Assembly (NCBI GenBank): GCA_023055505.1
Contig: JALIRH010000121.1
Location: forward strand, 763,501 to 827,500
Direction of reading: 5' to 3'
Origin: Callipepla californica brunnescens
Taxonomy: Eukaryota > Chordata > Aves > Galliformes > Odontophoridae
DNA length: 64,000 nt
Shown here: piece after piece, positions 25,501 through 37,250 of the stretch
How the letters are laid out: each line of letters begins with the position of its first letter
Position numbering within the stretch: the stretch's first letter is position 1
Made by a program: the position numbers and the translations under genes
Notes under the pieces: model-generated
The model's input: only the letters and a program-made list of their open reading frames with translations
What the model was told of the DNA's origin: nothing
Databases searched by the model: none

Positions 25501-27756
25501 AACCTAAATCTTACCCTAACTCTAAAACTAATCCAAAGCATGACCACAATTTAAACTCTAAATCTACCTTCAAACTAAAGCTGACCCTAACACCAACCTC
25601 AAGTAAAAGCCCAACCCTAAGCCTAACACAAAGCATTAGATTACCACAACGCTCACCTAACTTCTAACCCCCACCCTAACACTAATACTAAAGCAATCAG
25701 ATTCCAAATACTAACCCAATTCCTATTCTGAAACCCAAAACTATTCCAAAAACAAACCCAAGGCCTAACCTTTCTCTCACCCTAACAATCAAAGAAAACC
25801 TATTCCTAAACCTAATCCTAAATCTAGTCCTAACCCTAACCCTCACCCTTAATCTAACCCCAACCCCCACCCAGAAGCTAACACTTAGCAGTGTACAATA
25901 CCTAAACGTACCCCTAATCCTTATCACTAAACCTAAAAGGAACCTGAAACATAGTGCTAAATCCGAACCCTAACCCTGAAGACTAACGCTAACAATGAAC
26001 CAATTCCTATACCTTTTCCTTCCTCCAAATTGATTCCTAGCACTAACCCTAACCCTACGTTAACCCTATCCTAACCCTAACCCTAACCCTAGCCCTAAAC
26101 TACATTAACCCTAACCCTAACCCTAACCCTAACCCTAGCCCTAACCTAACTCTAACCCTAACCCTAACCCTAAACCTAATGCTAACCCTTACCCTACCCT
26201 AACCCTAACCCTACCATACCCTAACCCTAACCTACCCTAACACTAACCCTAACCCTAACCCTAACCCTAAACCTAAACCTAAACCTAACCCTAACCCTAA
26301 CCCTAATTCCTAACCCTTACCTTAACTGCATCACAATCCCTATCATAATTCTTACCCTAACCCTAACCCTTACCTAACCCTAACCCTAACCCTAACCCTA
26401 ACTCTAACCTTAACCCTAACCCTAACCCTAACCTAACCCTAACCCTAATCCTAACCCTAACCCTAACTCTAATTCCTAACCCTTACCTTAACTGTACCAC
26501 AATCCCTATCCTAATTCTTACCCTAACCCTAACCCTTACCTAACCCTAACCCTAACCCTAACCCTAACCCTAACCCTAACCCTAACCCTAACCCTAACCC
26601 TAACTCTCACCTTAACCCTAACCCTAACCCTAACCTAACCCTAACCCTAACCCTAATTTTACCCTAACCCTAAGCATACTCTAACCCTAACCCTAACCTA
26701 ACCCTAACCCTAACCCTAACCCTAACCCTAACCCTAACCCTAACCCTACCCTAACCCTAACCCTAACACTAACCCTAACCCTAACCCTAACCCTAACAAT
26801 AAATTTAACCTTAACCCTAACCCTAACCCTAACCCTAACCCTACCCTAACCCTAACCCTTACCCTAACCCTAACCCTAACCCTTACCCTAACCCTAGCCT
26901 AACCCAAACCCTAACCCTAACCCTACCCTAACCCTAACCCTAACCCTACCCCTAACCCTACTTTACCCTAACCCTAATCCGAACACTAACTCTAACTTTA
27001 TTCCTTACCCTAACACTAATCCAATCCCGAACCCTAACCCTAATCCTAGCCCTAACTCTAACTTTATTCGTAACCCTACCCCTAATCCAAACAATAACCC
27101 TTACCCTAATCAAACCCTATCCCTATTCCTAACCCTTACCCTAACCGTATCACAATCCCTATCCTAACTCTTACCATAACCCAAACCCTAACCTAACCCT
27201 AACCCTAACCCTAACCCTATCCCTAACCCTTACCCTAACTCTAACCCTACCCTAACCTTAACTCTACCCTAACCGTATCCCTACCCTAACCCTAACCCTA
27301 ATCCTAGCCCTTACTCTAACTTTATTCCTAACCCTACCCCTGATCCAAACACTAACCCTAACCTTAATGTAACCCTAACCCTATTCCTAACCCTTACCCT
27401 AACTGTATCCCATTCCCTATCCTAACTCTTACCATAACCCTAACCCTGATGCTAATGCTAACCCTAACCCTGAATCTAACCCTTACCCTAACCCTATCCC
27501 TTACCCAGAAGCTAACACTTAGCGTTGTACAATACCTAACCGTACCCTAACCCTATCCCTAAACCTAAAAGGAACCCAAACTCTAACCCTAAATCTGTCC
27601 CTGAGCCTAACCTTCAACCTTACCCTAACCTTAACCCTAACCCTGTTCCATTCTCTAAACATATCTGTAAGCATTACCTTCATCCTAACTCGAACTCTAC
27701 CCTAACCCTATCCCTTTGACCCCAACACAAAACCCAGATTGAGCCTGACCCTAACC
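22548..27756. repeat. Macrosatellite unit 5 (A type with mixed tail, 5,209 bp)
   Basis: The first 3.8 kb follows units 1 and 3, including the 19-bp segment near 24989 and AGCAGTGTAC near 25888. The near-canonical telomeric part mixes A-type landmarks (ACTGCATCACAATCCCTATCATAATTC near 26325, CCGAACACTAAC near 26980) with the AACAATAAATTT interruption (near 26797) otherwise seen in B tails. This is where the strict B-A alternation starts to break down. Confidence 0.9.
24044..24232 (+). pseudogene. Retroviral protease fragment, unit 5
   Basis: Same sequence, frameshift and 3' boundary as in unit 1. Confidence 0.78.
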
Positions 27757-30700
27757 TAGGTAGCATAAAGTGTATGTAGGGTGAATTTGAGTTTTAGGGT
27801 CAAAGTTAAATTGTTAGTTTTAGGGTTAGGGTGAAGGATTGCTTTAGTTCTAGTATTAGGGTGTTTGGGGTTAGGGTTAGGGTAAGGATTTTGGAGTGGA
27901 TTAGGTTTAGGGTCAGGTTTGGGGGAGTTTTGGGGTTAGGGTTAGATTTAGGATTAGGGTTAGCAAAAAAGGTGTTTTAGTTTTAGTTTAGGTTAGTGCT
28001 AGGATTAGGTTGAGTGTTCTTGTGAAGTTTAGGTTTAGGGTTAGGTTTAGGTTTAGATTGAGGTTTAGGGTAAGGAGTAGGGTTAATTTGACTTTTAGGG
28101 TCAGAGTAGAGTTAAGTCGTGTTAGGGTTAAGGTTAAGAACAGGATTCAGATTCCAATTAGGTTTTGGGTTCCTACTAGGGATAGGCCTCAAATTAGTGT
28201 TAAGGTTAGGGTTAGGGTTAGGTATAGGGAAAGGGTTAGTGTTAAGGCCAGGGCAAGTGTATGGTTTAGGGTAAAGATTGGATTTAGGGTTAGGTTTAGA
28301 TGTAGGTTTGGTTTGATCGTTAGGGTGTGAGAAGGCACCGGCCTTGGATTTCATTTGGAGATTGGGTAAGGTTTAGGAATAGGAATAACATTGGTGTTTA
28401 AAAGATGATTAGTGTTAGTATTAGGGATAGGGTTACGGTTAGAGTTTAGTTAGGGTTGTTAGTTTTAGAGTGAGGGATAGGGGTATGGTTTGGTCTAGTA
28501 CTTGGGTTAGGGTTTGGGATAGTCCTAGCATTAGTGTTAGGGTTAGGGTTCCGTTAGGGTTGTGGTAATCTGATGCTAGGTGTCGGGATTAGGGTTGTGC
28601 TTAAATGTGGGTTTGGTTTGAGGGTCAGAGTTAGGGTTAGGGTAGAGTTAGAATTAGGGTAAGAGTTAGGATTAGGTTTAGGATTAGGATAAAGATTAGG
28701 TTAGGATTAGTGTTGGCTTTAGGGTTGTGTCTGGGAGAAGGGTTAGTGTTAGGGATAGACTTAGGGTAAGAGTAAGTGTTAGGAATAGGCATAGGTTTTG
28801 GGAAAGTTTCAGAGTTTGGACTGGATTTATGATTAGGGTTAGGGACAAAGATTTTTTGAGATTTGTGATTAGATTTAGGGAGAAAAGTAGGCTGACTTGT
28901 GGTGTTAGCAGTAGGTTTAGGTTTAGGTTTAGGTTTAGGATTCCATTTGTATTTATTGATCGAGGTTGGGTTAGTTGGAGTGTAAAGGTCAGAGTAGGGT
29001 TAGGCCTTGGGATAGGGTTAAGGTTTGGAATAGGATTAGGATTCAAATGATGTTACGGGTTGGTGTTAGGGTTAGGGAAAGGTTAGGATCAGGGTTGAGG
29101 TCAGGGTTAGGTATAGGAAAAGGGTTAGTGTTAGGGCTAGGGCAATTGGAAGGGTTAGGCTTAGGCTTAGATATTAGGGTTAGGTTTAGGCGGAGGTTTG
29201 GTTCGAGTGTCAGGGTGAGAGAAGGGGTAGGCCTGGGGTTTGGTTTTGGGTTACATCATACAAATCATCCCATACATTAGCTGGGGTGGGAGGTGCAAGG
29301 AACAGCCAGCAAAGTGCTGAGTTCATTCCAATCAGAGGACCTGAAGATCGGGTAGCTACTATCAAACCGTTTGTGTTGCCAATTCCGATGATATTTATGG
29401 GGCCCTGATGTTATGGTTCAGTGGGGAGTCACTATCAAGTCCAAACCCAATCCAAACCCCAAACCTACTCCTATTCCTAAACCTTATCTTAACCCTAAAC
29501 CAAACCCAAACCCAAGGCCCTCCCCTTCTCTCAGCCTAACACTCAAACTAACCTAAACCCGAAACTAACCCTACATTTATCCTAATCTTATCCATATTCT
29601 AAGGCCTAACCCTACTCTGACCAGAAAGCTCATGTTGTCTAAAATCTACCCCTTACCTAAAACCTAAATCGACAAAAAAACCTAACCCGAAACCTCAACC
29701 TAACTCTTCTCCTAACTAGAACACCAGCACTTCACCTTACCCTAACTGGAAACCTAGGACTAAATCCTTACCTTGTCCAGAACCCTATTCCTAACCCAAA
29801 CCAGAATTCTAACCTCTACCCTAACCAAAACCCTTCCCCTAAACCTAAACCTAATGCTACCCTCAACCAAACCCTAGCCCTAAATCCTACCCTAAAACCA
29901 ACACCACGTTTAAGCTCAAACCTCAAGCCTCAAAGAAAGCATCAGATTACCGCAGATCTCACCTAACACTAACCCCAATCCAATCCCTACTACTAACCCC
30001 AAACCCAATCCAAACACCAAAACTATTCCTATTCCTAAACCTAACACTAAGCCAGAACCAAACCCAAGGCCTACCCCTTCTCTCAGCCTGACACTCAAAC
30101 TAACCTAGACCTGAACGCAACGCTAAATCAAATACTAAAACTCACCCTTAGCCAAGGCCCTTTTAGGACCCTTCCCTGGTCCTAAAACTAAAGAGAACCC
30201 TACCCCTTCCACTAAACCTTCATCTACATCCCTAACCCTTACCCTAAACCTAAATCTACACCAAAACCTAACCCTAACCCTAACATGTCTTCTAACTGTA
30301 AAACTAACGCTTCACCTAACCCGAACTGAAACCCCAGGACTAAACCTTACCTAACACCTAGCTATATTCCTAACCCTATCCTGAAACCTAACGTTAACCC
30401 TAACCCTAAAAACAACTTGGAACCAAACCCTAACCCTAACCTAACCCTTATCAGAACCCTAAATCTAATCCTAACCGTTACCTCAATTTAACTCCAATTC
30501 TTCCTGAAATCTAAATGGGACCTTAAAACCAACCCCAGATTGAAGCCCAACCCTAAACCTAACACAAAGCATTAGATTACCACAGCCATCACCTAACTCT
30601 AACCCCAGCCTTAACGCTAATACTATCCCAAACACTATTCCAATTCCTAAACCCAACACAAACCCAAAAACACAAAGCCTACAATTCTCACAGCCTAACA

Positions 30701-32960
30701 CTGAAAGGAAACCTAAATCTTACCCTAACTCTAAAACTAATCCAAAGCATGACCACAATTTAAACTCTAAATCTACCTTCAAACTAAAGCTGACCCTAAC
30801 ACCAACCTCAAGTAAAAGCCCAACCCTAAGCCTAACACAAAGCATTAGATTACCACAACGCTCACCTAACTTCTAACCCCCACCCTAACACTAATACTAA
30901 AGCAATCAGATTCCAAATACTAACCCAATTCCTATTCTGAAACCCAAAACTATTCCAAAAACAAACCCAAGGCCTAACCTTTCTCTCACCCTAACAATCA
31001 AAGAAAACCTATTCCTAAACCTAATCCTAAATCTAGTCCTAACCCTAACCCTCACCCTTAATCTAACCCCAACCCCCACCCAGAAGCTAACACTTAGCAT
31101 TGTACAATACCTAAACGTACCCCTAATCCTTATCACTAAACCTAAAAGGAACCTGAAACATAGTGCTAAATCCGAACCCTAACCCTGAAGACTAACGCTA
31201 ACAATGAACCAATTCCTATACCTTTTCCTTCCTCCAAATTGATTCCTAGCACTAACCCTAACCCTACGTTAACCCTATCCTAACCCTAACCCTAACCCTA
31301 GCCCTAAACTACATTAACCCTAACCCTAACCCTAACCCTAACCCTAGCCCTAACCTAACTCTAACCCTAACCCTAACCCTAAACCTAATGCTAACCCTTA
31401 CCCTACCCTAACCCTAACCCTACCATACCCTAACCCTAACCTACCCTAACACTAACCCTAACCCTAACCCTAACCCTAAACCTAAACCTAAACCTAACCC
31501 TAACCCTAACCCTAATTCCTAACCCTTACCTTAACTGCATCACAATCCCTATCATAATTCTTACCCTAACCCTAACCCTTACCTAACCCTAACCCTAACC
31601 CTAACCCTAACCCTAACTCTAACCTTAACCCTAACCCTAACCCTAACCTAACCCTAACCCTAATCCTAACCCTAACCCTAACTCTAATTCCTAACCCTTA
31701 CCTTAACTGTACCACAATCCCTATCCTAATTCTTACCCTAACCCTAACCCTTACCTAACCCTAACCCTAACCCTAACCCTAACCCTAACCCTAACCCTAA
31801 CCCTAACCCTAACTCTCACCTTAACCCTAACCCTAACCCTAACCTAACCCTAACCCTAACCCTAATTTTACCCTAACCCTAAGCATACTCTAACCCTAAC
31901 CCTAACCTAACCCTAACCCTAACCCTAACCCTAACCCTAACCCTAACCCTAACCCTACCCTAACCCTAACCCTAACACTAACCCTAACCCTAACCCTAAC
32001 CCTAACAATAAATTTAACCTTAACCCTAACCCTAACCCTAACCCTAACCCTACCCTAACCCTAACCCTTACCCTAACCCTAACCCTAACCCTTACCCTAA
32101 CCCTAGCCTAACCCAAACCCTAACCCTAACCCTACCCTAACCCTAACCCTAACCCTACCCCTAACCCTACTTTACCCTAACCCTAATCCTAACACTAACT
32201 CTAACTTTATTCCTTACCCTAACACTAATCCAATCCCGAACCCTAACCCTAATCCTAGCCCTAACTCTAACTTTATTCGTAACCCTACCCCTAATCCAAA
32301 CAATAACCCTTACCCTAATCAAACCCTATCCCTATTCCTAACCCTTACCCTAACTGTATCACAATCCCTATCCTAACTCTTACCATAACCCAAACCCTAA
32401 CCCTAACCCTAACCCTAACCCTAACCCTAACCCTATCCCTAACCCTTACCCTACCCTAACCTTAACTCTACCCTAACCGTATCCCTACCCTAACCCTAAC
32501 CCTAATCCTAGCCCTTACTCTAACTTTATTCCTAACCCTACCCCTGATCCAAACACTAACCCTAACCTTAATGTAACCCTAACCCTATTCCTAACCCTTA
32601 CCCTAACTGTATCCCATTCCCTATCCTAACTCTTACCATAACCCTAACCCTGATGCTAATGCTAACCCTAACCCTGAATCTAACCCTTACCCTAACCCTA
32701 TCCCTTACCCAGAAGCTAACACTTAGCGTTGTACAATACCTAACCGTACCCTAACCCTATCCCTAAACCTAAAAGGAACCCAAACTCTAACCCTAAATCT
32801 GTCCCTGAGCCTAGCCTTCAACCTTACCCTAACCTTAACCCTAACCCTGTTCCATTCTCTAAACATATCTGTAAGCATTACCTTCATCCTAACTCGAACT
32901 CTACCCTAACCCTATCCCTTTGACCCCAACACAAAACCCAGATTGAGCCTGACCCTAACC
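27757..32960. repeat. Macrosatellite unit 6 (mosaic, 5,204 bp)
   Basis: The unit shares private variants with unit 7: AAAAAAGGTG near 27966 instead of AAAAAAGTTG, and GGTTAATTTG near 28082 instead of GGTTCATTTG. It has GAGAACCCTACCCC near 30193 where units 1, 3 and 5 have GAGAATCCTACCCC. Its tail combines A-type and B-type landmarks and matches unit 5 up to about 32150, then turns B-like (CCTAATCCTAACAC near 32178). Confidence 0.9.
29253..29441 (+). pseudogene. Retroviral protease fragment, unit 6
   Basis: Same sequence, frameshift and 3' boundary as in unit 1. This is the last copy that ends in telomeric DNA. Confidence 0.78.
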
Positions 32961-34645
32961 TAGGTAGCATAAAGTGTATGTAGGGTGAATTTGAGTTTTA
33001 GGGTCAAAGTTAAATTGTTAGTTTTAGGGTTAGGGTGAAGGATTGCTTTAGTTCTAGTATTAGGGTGTTTGGGGTTAGGGTTAGGGTAAGGATTTTGGAG
33101 TGGATTAGGTTTAGGGTCAGGTTTGGGGGAGTTTTGGGGTTAGGGTTAGATTTAGGATTAGGGTTAGCAAAAAAGGTGTTTTAGTTTTAGTTTAGGTTAG
33201 TGCTAGGATTAGGTTGAGTGTTCTTGTGAAGTTTAGGTTTAGGGTTAGGTTTAGGTTTAGATTGAGGTTTAGGGTAAGGAGTAGGGTTAATTTGACTTTT
33301 AGGGTCAGAGTAGAGTTAAGTCGTGTTAGGGTTAAGGTTAAGAACAGGATTCAGATTCCAATTAGGTTTTGGGTTCCTACTAGGGATAGGCCTCAAATTA
33401 GTGTTAAGGTTAGGGTTAGGGTTAGGTATAGGGAAAGGGTTAGTGTTAAGGCCAGGGCAAGTGTATGGTTTAGGGTAAAGATTGGATTTAGGGTTAGGTT
33501 TAGATGTAGGTTTGGTTTGATCGTTAGGGTGTGAGAAGGCACCGGCCTTGGATTTCATTTGGAGATTGGGTAAGGTTTAGGAATAGGAATAACATTGGTG
33601 TTTAAAAGATGATTAGTGTTAGCATTAGGGAGAGGGTTACGGTTAGAGTTTAGTTAGGGTTGTTAGTTTTAGAGTGAGGGATAGGGGTATGGTTTGGTCT
33701 AGTACTTGGGTTAGGGTTTGGGATAGTCCTAGCATTAGTGTTAGGGTTAGGGTTCCGTTAGGGTTGTGGTAATCTGATGCTAGGTGTCGGGATTAGGGTT
33801 GTGCTTAAATGTGGGTTTGGTTTGAGGGTCAGAGTTAGGGTTAGGGTAGAGTTAGAATTAGGGTAAGAGTTAGGATTAGGTTTAGGATTAGGATAAAGAT
33901 TAGGTTAGGATTAGTGTTGGCTTTAGGGTTGTGTCTGGGAGAAGGGTTAGTGTTAGGGATAGACTTAGGGTAAGAGTAAGTGTTAGGAATAGGCATAGGT
34001 TTTGGGAAAGTTTCAGAGTTTGGACTGGATTTATGATTAGGGTTAGGGACAAAGATTTTTTGAGATTTGTGATTAGATTTAGGGAGAAAAGTAGGCTGAC
34101 TTGTGGTGTTAGCAGTAGGTTTAGGTTTAGGTTTAGGTTTAGGATTCCATTTGTATTTATTGATCGAGGTTGGGTTAGTTGGAGTGTAAAGGTCAGAGTA
34201 GGGTTAGGCCTTGGGATAGGGTTAAGGTTTGGAATAGGATTAGGATTCAAATGATGTTACGGGTTGGTGTTAGGGTTAGGGAAAGGTTAGGATCAGGGTT
34301 GAGGTCAGAGTTAGGTATAGGAAAAGGGTTAGTGTTAGGGCTAGGGCAATTGGAAGGGTTAGGCTTAGGCTTAGATATTAGGGTTAGGTTTAGGCGGAGG
34401 TTTGGTTCGAGTGTCAGGGTGAGAGAAGGGGTAGGCCTGGGGTTTGGTTTTGGGTTACATCATACAAATCATCCCATACATTAGCTGGGGTGGGTGGTGC
34501 AAGGAACAGCCAGCAAAGTGCTGAGTTCATTCCAATCAGAGGACCTGAAGATCGGGTAGCTACTATCAAACCGTTTGTGTTGCCAATTCCGATGATATTT
34601 ATGGGGCCCTGATGTTATGGTTCAGTGGGGAGTCACTATCAAGTC
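32961..34645. repeat. Macrosatellite unit 7, left part
   Basis: This is the G-strand half plus the protease fragment of the last unit. Unit homology ends after ATCAAGTC at 34645. From the next base the sequence continues as provirus, whereas units 1-6 continue with C-strand telomeric DNA. Private changes include AGCATTAGGGAGAGG near 33620, CAGAGTTAGG near 34307 and one silent A-to-T change at 34495 in the protease fragment. The rest of the unit resumes at 41612. Confidence 0.9.
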
Positions 34646-34690
34646 AGATTTTCGGGAGGGGCCATTGAGAGGTGCGACGCCCTTAAGCTA
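34457..34690 (+). pseudogene. pro: Protease C-terminal fragment joined to pol, unit 7
   Basis: This is the same fragment as in units 1-6, but here it continues past the 34645 cut point. The frame used after the internal frameshift stays open through the protease/RT linker to about 34685, where TAA would end it. The RT sequence then continues in a different frame. The one base that differs from the other units (34495, A to T) is silent in the protease frame. This copy shows what the amplified fragment is. Active-site residues lie upstream and are missing. Confidence 0.78.
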
Positions 34691-35451
34691 ATATGGAAAA
34701 CAGATACCCCTAGATGGGTGGATCAATGGCCCCTTCCACTAGAAAAACTTGGCGCCCTCCAAGACTTGGTAGCGGAACAATTAGCAAAAGGACATACTGT
34801 ACCTCCACTAATCCTTGGAACTCACCTGGATTTGTCATTAAGAAACAAACTGGTCAATGGCGCTTGTTCCATGACCTCAGAAAAATGAATGATGCTCTGG
34901 AAAATATGGGAGCCCTTCAACCAGGCCTCCTGTCACCCACTATGATTCCCCGAGACTGGCATTTGACTGGCACTGATCTTCAAGACTGCTTTTTTAATAG
35001 TCCATTACACCCTGAGGATGCCCCTCCATTTGCTTTTTCAGTTCCAAGCATCAACATGCAAGCCCCGTTGCAGAGATACCAGTGGGTTGTGCTGCCACAA
35101 GGAATGAAAAATAGCCCCACCATTTGTCAGTGGTATGTAGCTAAAGTGCTTAGCCCCATTCCAGACACAATGCCAAATGTTTTATCGTATCATTAGATGG
35201 ACGACATCTTAGTGGCCGCGCAACATCACGAGATCATGGAGGAAGCAGTAGCCCTCCTTACAACTGCTGTTAATTCGGCAGGTTTCTGTATTGCGCCTGA
35301 AAAAATGCAGAAAACATCACCATGGAAATATTTAGGCTGGTGCATCAGAGCCCAGACTATCATTCCCTAGCCCTTACAAAGACAAACTGATGTGAAAAAT
35401 TGACACGATGTACAAAAATGGTTGGGATCAATTAACTGGGTCTGAGCGCTC
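34646..35451 (+). pseudogene. pol: Reverse transcriptase fingers and palm, broken
   Basis: RT copies viral RNA into DNA. The RT start (RWVDQWPLPLEKL near 34712) is read in the frame of 34625-34888. After a frameshift near 34805 the frame of 34714-35196 takes over, with the WRLFHDLRK-type finger motif, the first catalytic Asp in TDLQDCFF (about 34966-34989) and a typical LPQGM...SPTICQ block (about 35092-35130). A TAG at 35194-35196 falls exactly where the Tyr of the YMDD motif belongs. Met-Asp-Asp follow immediately in the same frame. Further in-frame stops are TAG 35368-35370, TGA 35401-35403 and TGA 35443-35445. It is clearly a dead gene, and the frame can be followed across the stops. Confidence 0.88.
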
Positions 35452-36020
35452 TTGGGTATCTCTAATGCAGACTTGTATCCTCTTTTGGAACTACTGAAAG
35501 GGGATTCTGATTTACACTCTCCCTGCCGTCTTGGCTCTGAAGTGGCTAGTGCCTTGCAAAAAGTTGCTGCAGCTAGCACTAACAGACAAGCTCATCGGTG
35601 TGCCCCGGAGTTACCTTTTTTTCTAATGATCCTCAACCCTGCTCGACAACCTCATGCGCTAATTTTTCAGTGGGATTTTCAAAGGCCAGACCCACTATTC
35701 ATTATTGAATGGATTTTTTTGCCAAACCAGTTGACAAAGACAATCCTGACACAGCATGAGATGTTTGCTTCCCTGAGAATCAAAGCTAGGCAGCGCTTGC
35801 TGATGTTATCAGGGGTAGACTTTTCCTCTAGTTGTTTACCTGTGACAAATGTGTATTTACAATGGCTTGATCAGCAAGCAGATGCCTTTAGCATGGCATT
35901 GGCAAGCTATACAGGCAGCCTTACTTCCCACGCACCGTCACACAAGCTATTGAACCTCAATGTTCACTTCACATCCACACCAAAAAGAAGTGATCAGCTG
36001 CTGCAGGCCCTTACCAGATT
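35452..36020 (+). pseudogene. pol: RT thumb and connection region
   Basis: The same frame as the palm stays open from 35446 to 36126. It encodes the thumb and connection part of a beta/alpha-type RT, with a helical stretch around ADLYPLLELLKG and a segment PLFIIEWIFLP near 35692-35724. The region ends at about 36020, where RNase H homology moves to another frame. The remaining codons to 36126 in this frame are a shadow of RNase H. There is no catalytic motif here. The polyprotein could not be made intact because of upstream stops. Confidence 0.78.
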
Positions 36021-36360
36021 ACGGATGGGTCTGGAAGATCACACAAATCAGTTATTTGATGGTGGGATAATCAACAGAAGCAATGGGATTCGGATATTGA
36101 AATTGTTTCTGGTTCTCCACAAATAGTGGAACCAGCTGCTGTTGTCCGAGTTTTTTGGAAATGGTCCACACCTTTCAATCCTATTACCGACTCAGCTTCT
36201 GTTGCAGGAATTGTTCAGCGAGCAGAAGCATCCATATTACGCAATATTTCTCACTCTTCATTGTTTATTTTGTTCCAGGAACTTTTTTTTTTTAGACTCC
36301 CGCACTCATCCTTATTTTGTAATGCACATCCGCTCACACACATCTTTACCTGGTTTCACG
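36021..36360 (+). pseudogene. pol: RNase H domain, frameshifted
   Basis: RNase H removes viral RNA from RNA-DNA hybrids. The TDGSG motif with the first catalytic Asp begins at 36021, in a frame shifted from the connection domain. A TGA at 36057-36059 interrupts it, and the frame then continues through ITDSASV (about 36183-36203), which holds the Asp of the third catalytic position. The expected Glu motif is poorly preserved around 36126. A frameshift at the T10 run (36285-36294) moves the C-terminal part (HIRSHTSLPGF near 36325-36357) to another frame. The T-run is probably a slippage indel. Confidence 0.78.
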
Positions 36361-36379
36361 GCAGAAGGGAATCTCAAGC

Positions 36380-37250
36380 TGATATGTCCGTGTTTTACCA
36401 GACCGAATAGCGCAAGCTAAACTTAGCCACTCCTTCTTTCATCAGAATGCTGGAGGTCTTAAACGACAGTCTGGGCTTACCTCCCAACAAGCATCAAACA
36501 TTACAGCGGTATGTCCCGACTGCCAGAGGCATTCTTTCCCATCAATAGCAGGGGGGGTTAACCCCAGAGATCTGCAGAGCCTCCAGCTATGGCAAATGGA
36601 TGTCACACATTACCCATGGTTTGGTAAGCTGAAATATACACATTCCTCGATTGATACTTTTTCCGGAGCTTTATTTTCCTCTTGTCATACAGGAGAAAAG
36701 GCACGAGATATTCGCAAGCGTTTGCTGCGTGCTTTTGCTACATTAGGTATCCCTTCCCAATTAAAAACAGATCATGGTCCTGCATATACCTCCGCTGCGA
36801 CAAAAGCCTTCCTGGATTCTTGGGGCATTATGCACATCACCGCGATCCCTCATTCCCCTCCAGGTCAATTGAGCGGTCACACCAATCTTTAAAGCGTCTA
36901 TTAGCACAACAGAAAGGGGGAATGGGAGCTTCCCCTCCTGAGGAGCGACTACATAAAGCTCTTTATGTTTTCACTTTTTGAATTCTTCTCTGCTAGATAC
37001 CAATCCCCCGATAGTCCGACATTTTAGTTCGAATATCACATTGGAAAGAAGAATCAAGGCTCCGGTGTTGATTCGCCACCCAGAAACAGGTATGATAATG
37101 GGGCCATATCCTCTTGTCACATGGGGGAGAGGTTATGCTTGTGTCTCCACAGGAAAAGGCCCCAGGTGGATTCCTGCGAAGAACGTGAAACCATACCGCG
37201 AGGAACAGACTTGGTCGACAACAGATGAAAACACAACCAAGGAAGGATGA
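36380..37250 (+). pseudogene. pol: Integrase, all three domains, frameshifted
   Basis: Integrase joins viral DNA to the host chromosome. The zinc-binding domain is complete: two His near 36428 and 36440, and CPDC at about 36512-36523. The first catalytic Asp lies in WQMDVTHY (36590-36613) and the second in KTDHGPAY (about 36764-36787, with His where Asn is usual). The catalytic Glu is preserved in the ERSHQSLK block (about 36871-36894), but in another frame because of a frameshift near 36865. A second shift at TTTTT near 36975 leads to the frame of 36978-37250, which encodes the SH3-like DNA-binding C-terminus (WGRGYACVSTGKGPRWIPAK). The gene ends at TGA 37248-37250, overlapping the env ATG. 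Confidence 0.88.

Larger units (their letters stand above)
1..27000. repeat. Higher-order repeat of about 10.53 kb (B-A dimers)
   Basis: Equivalent landmarks two units apart are separated by 10,527 to 10,533 bases: 1747 to 12274, 7027 to 17560, 12274 to 22801, and 221 to 10754 to 21287. Adjacent units differ by indels and tail type, while alternate units look nearly identical. The array has therefore amplified as dimers. The order is lost from unit 5's tail onward. Confidence 0.85.

Noticed and set aside
1747..34484. Families of conserved 60-116-codon frames repeated seven times
   Set aside because: They are translations of degenerate telomere repeat (Arg/Val, Gly/Leu, Asn/Pro/Leu-rich). They appear conserved only because the units are near identical.
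1..34645. CRISPR-like direct repeats
   Set aside because: There are no uniform repeats with unique spacers of constant length. The periodicity is tandem satellite.
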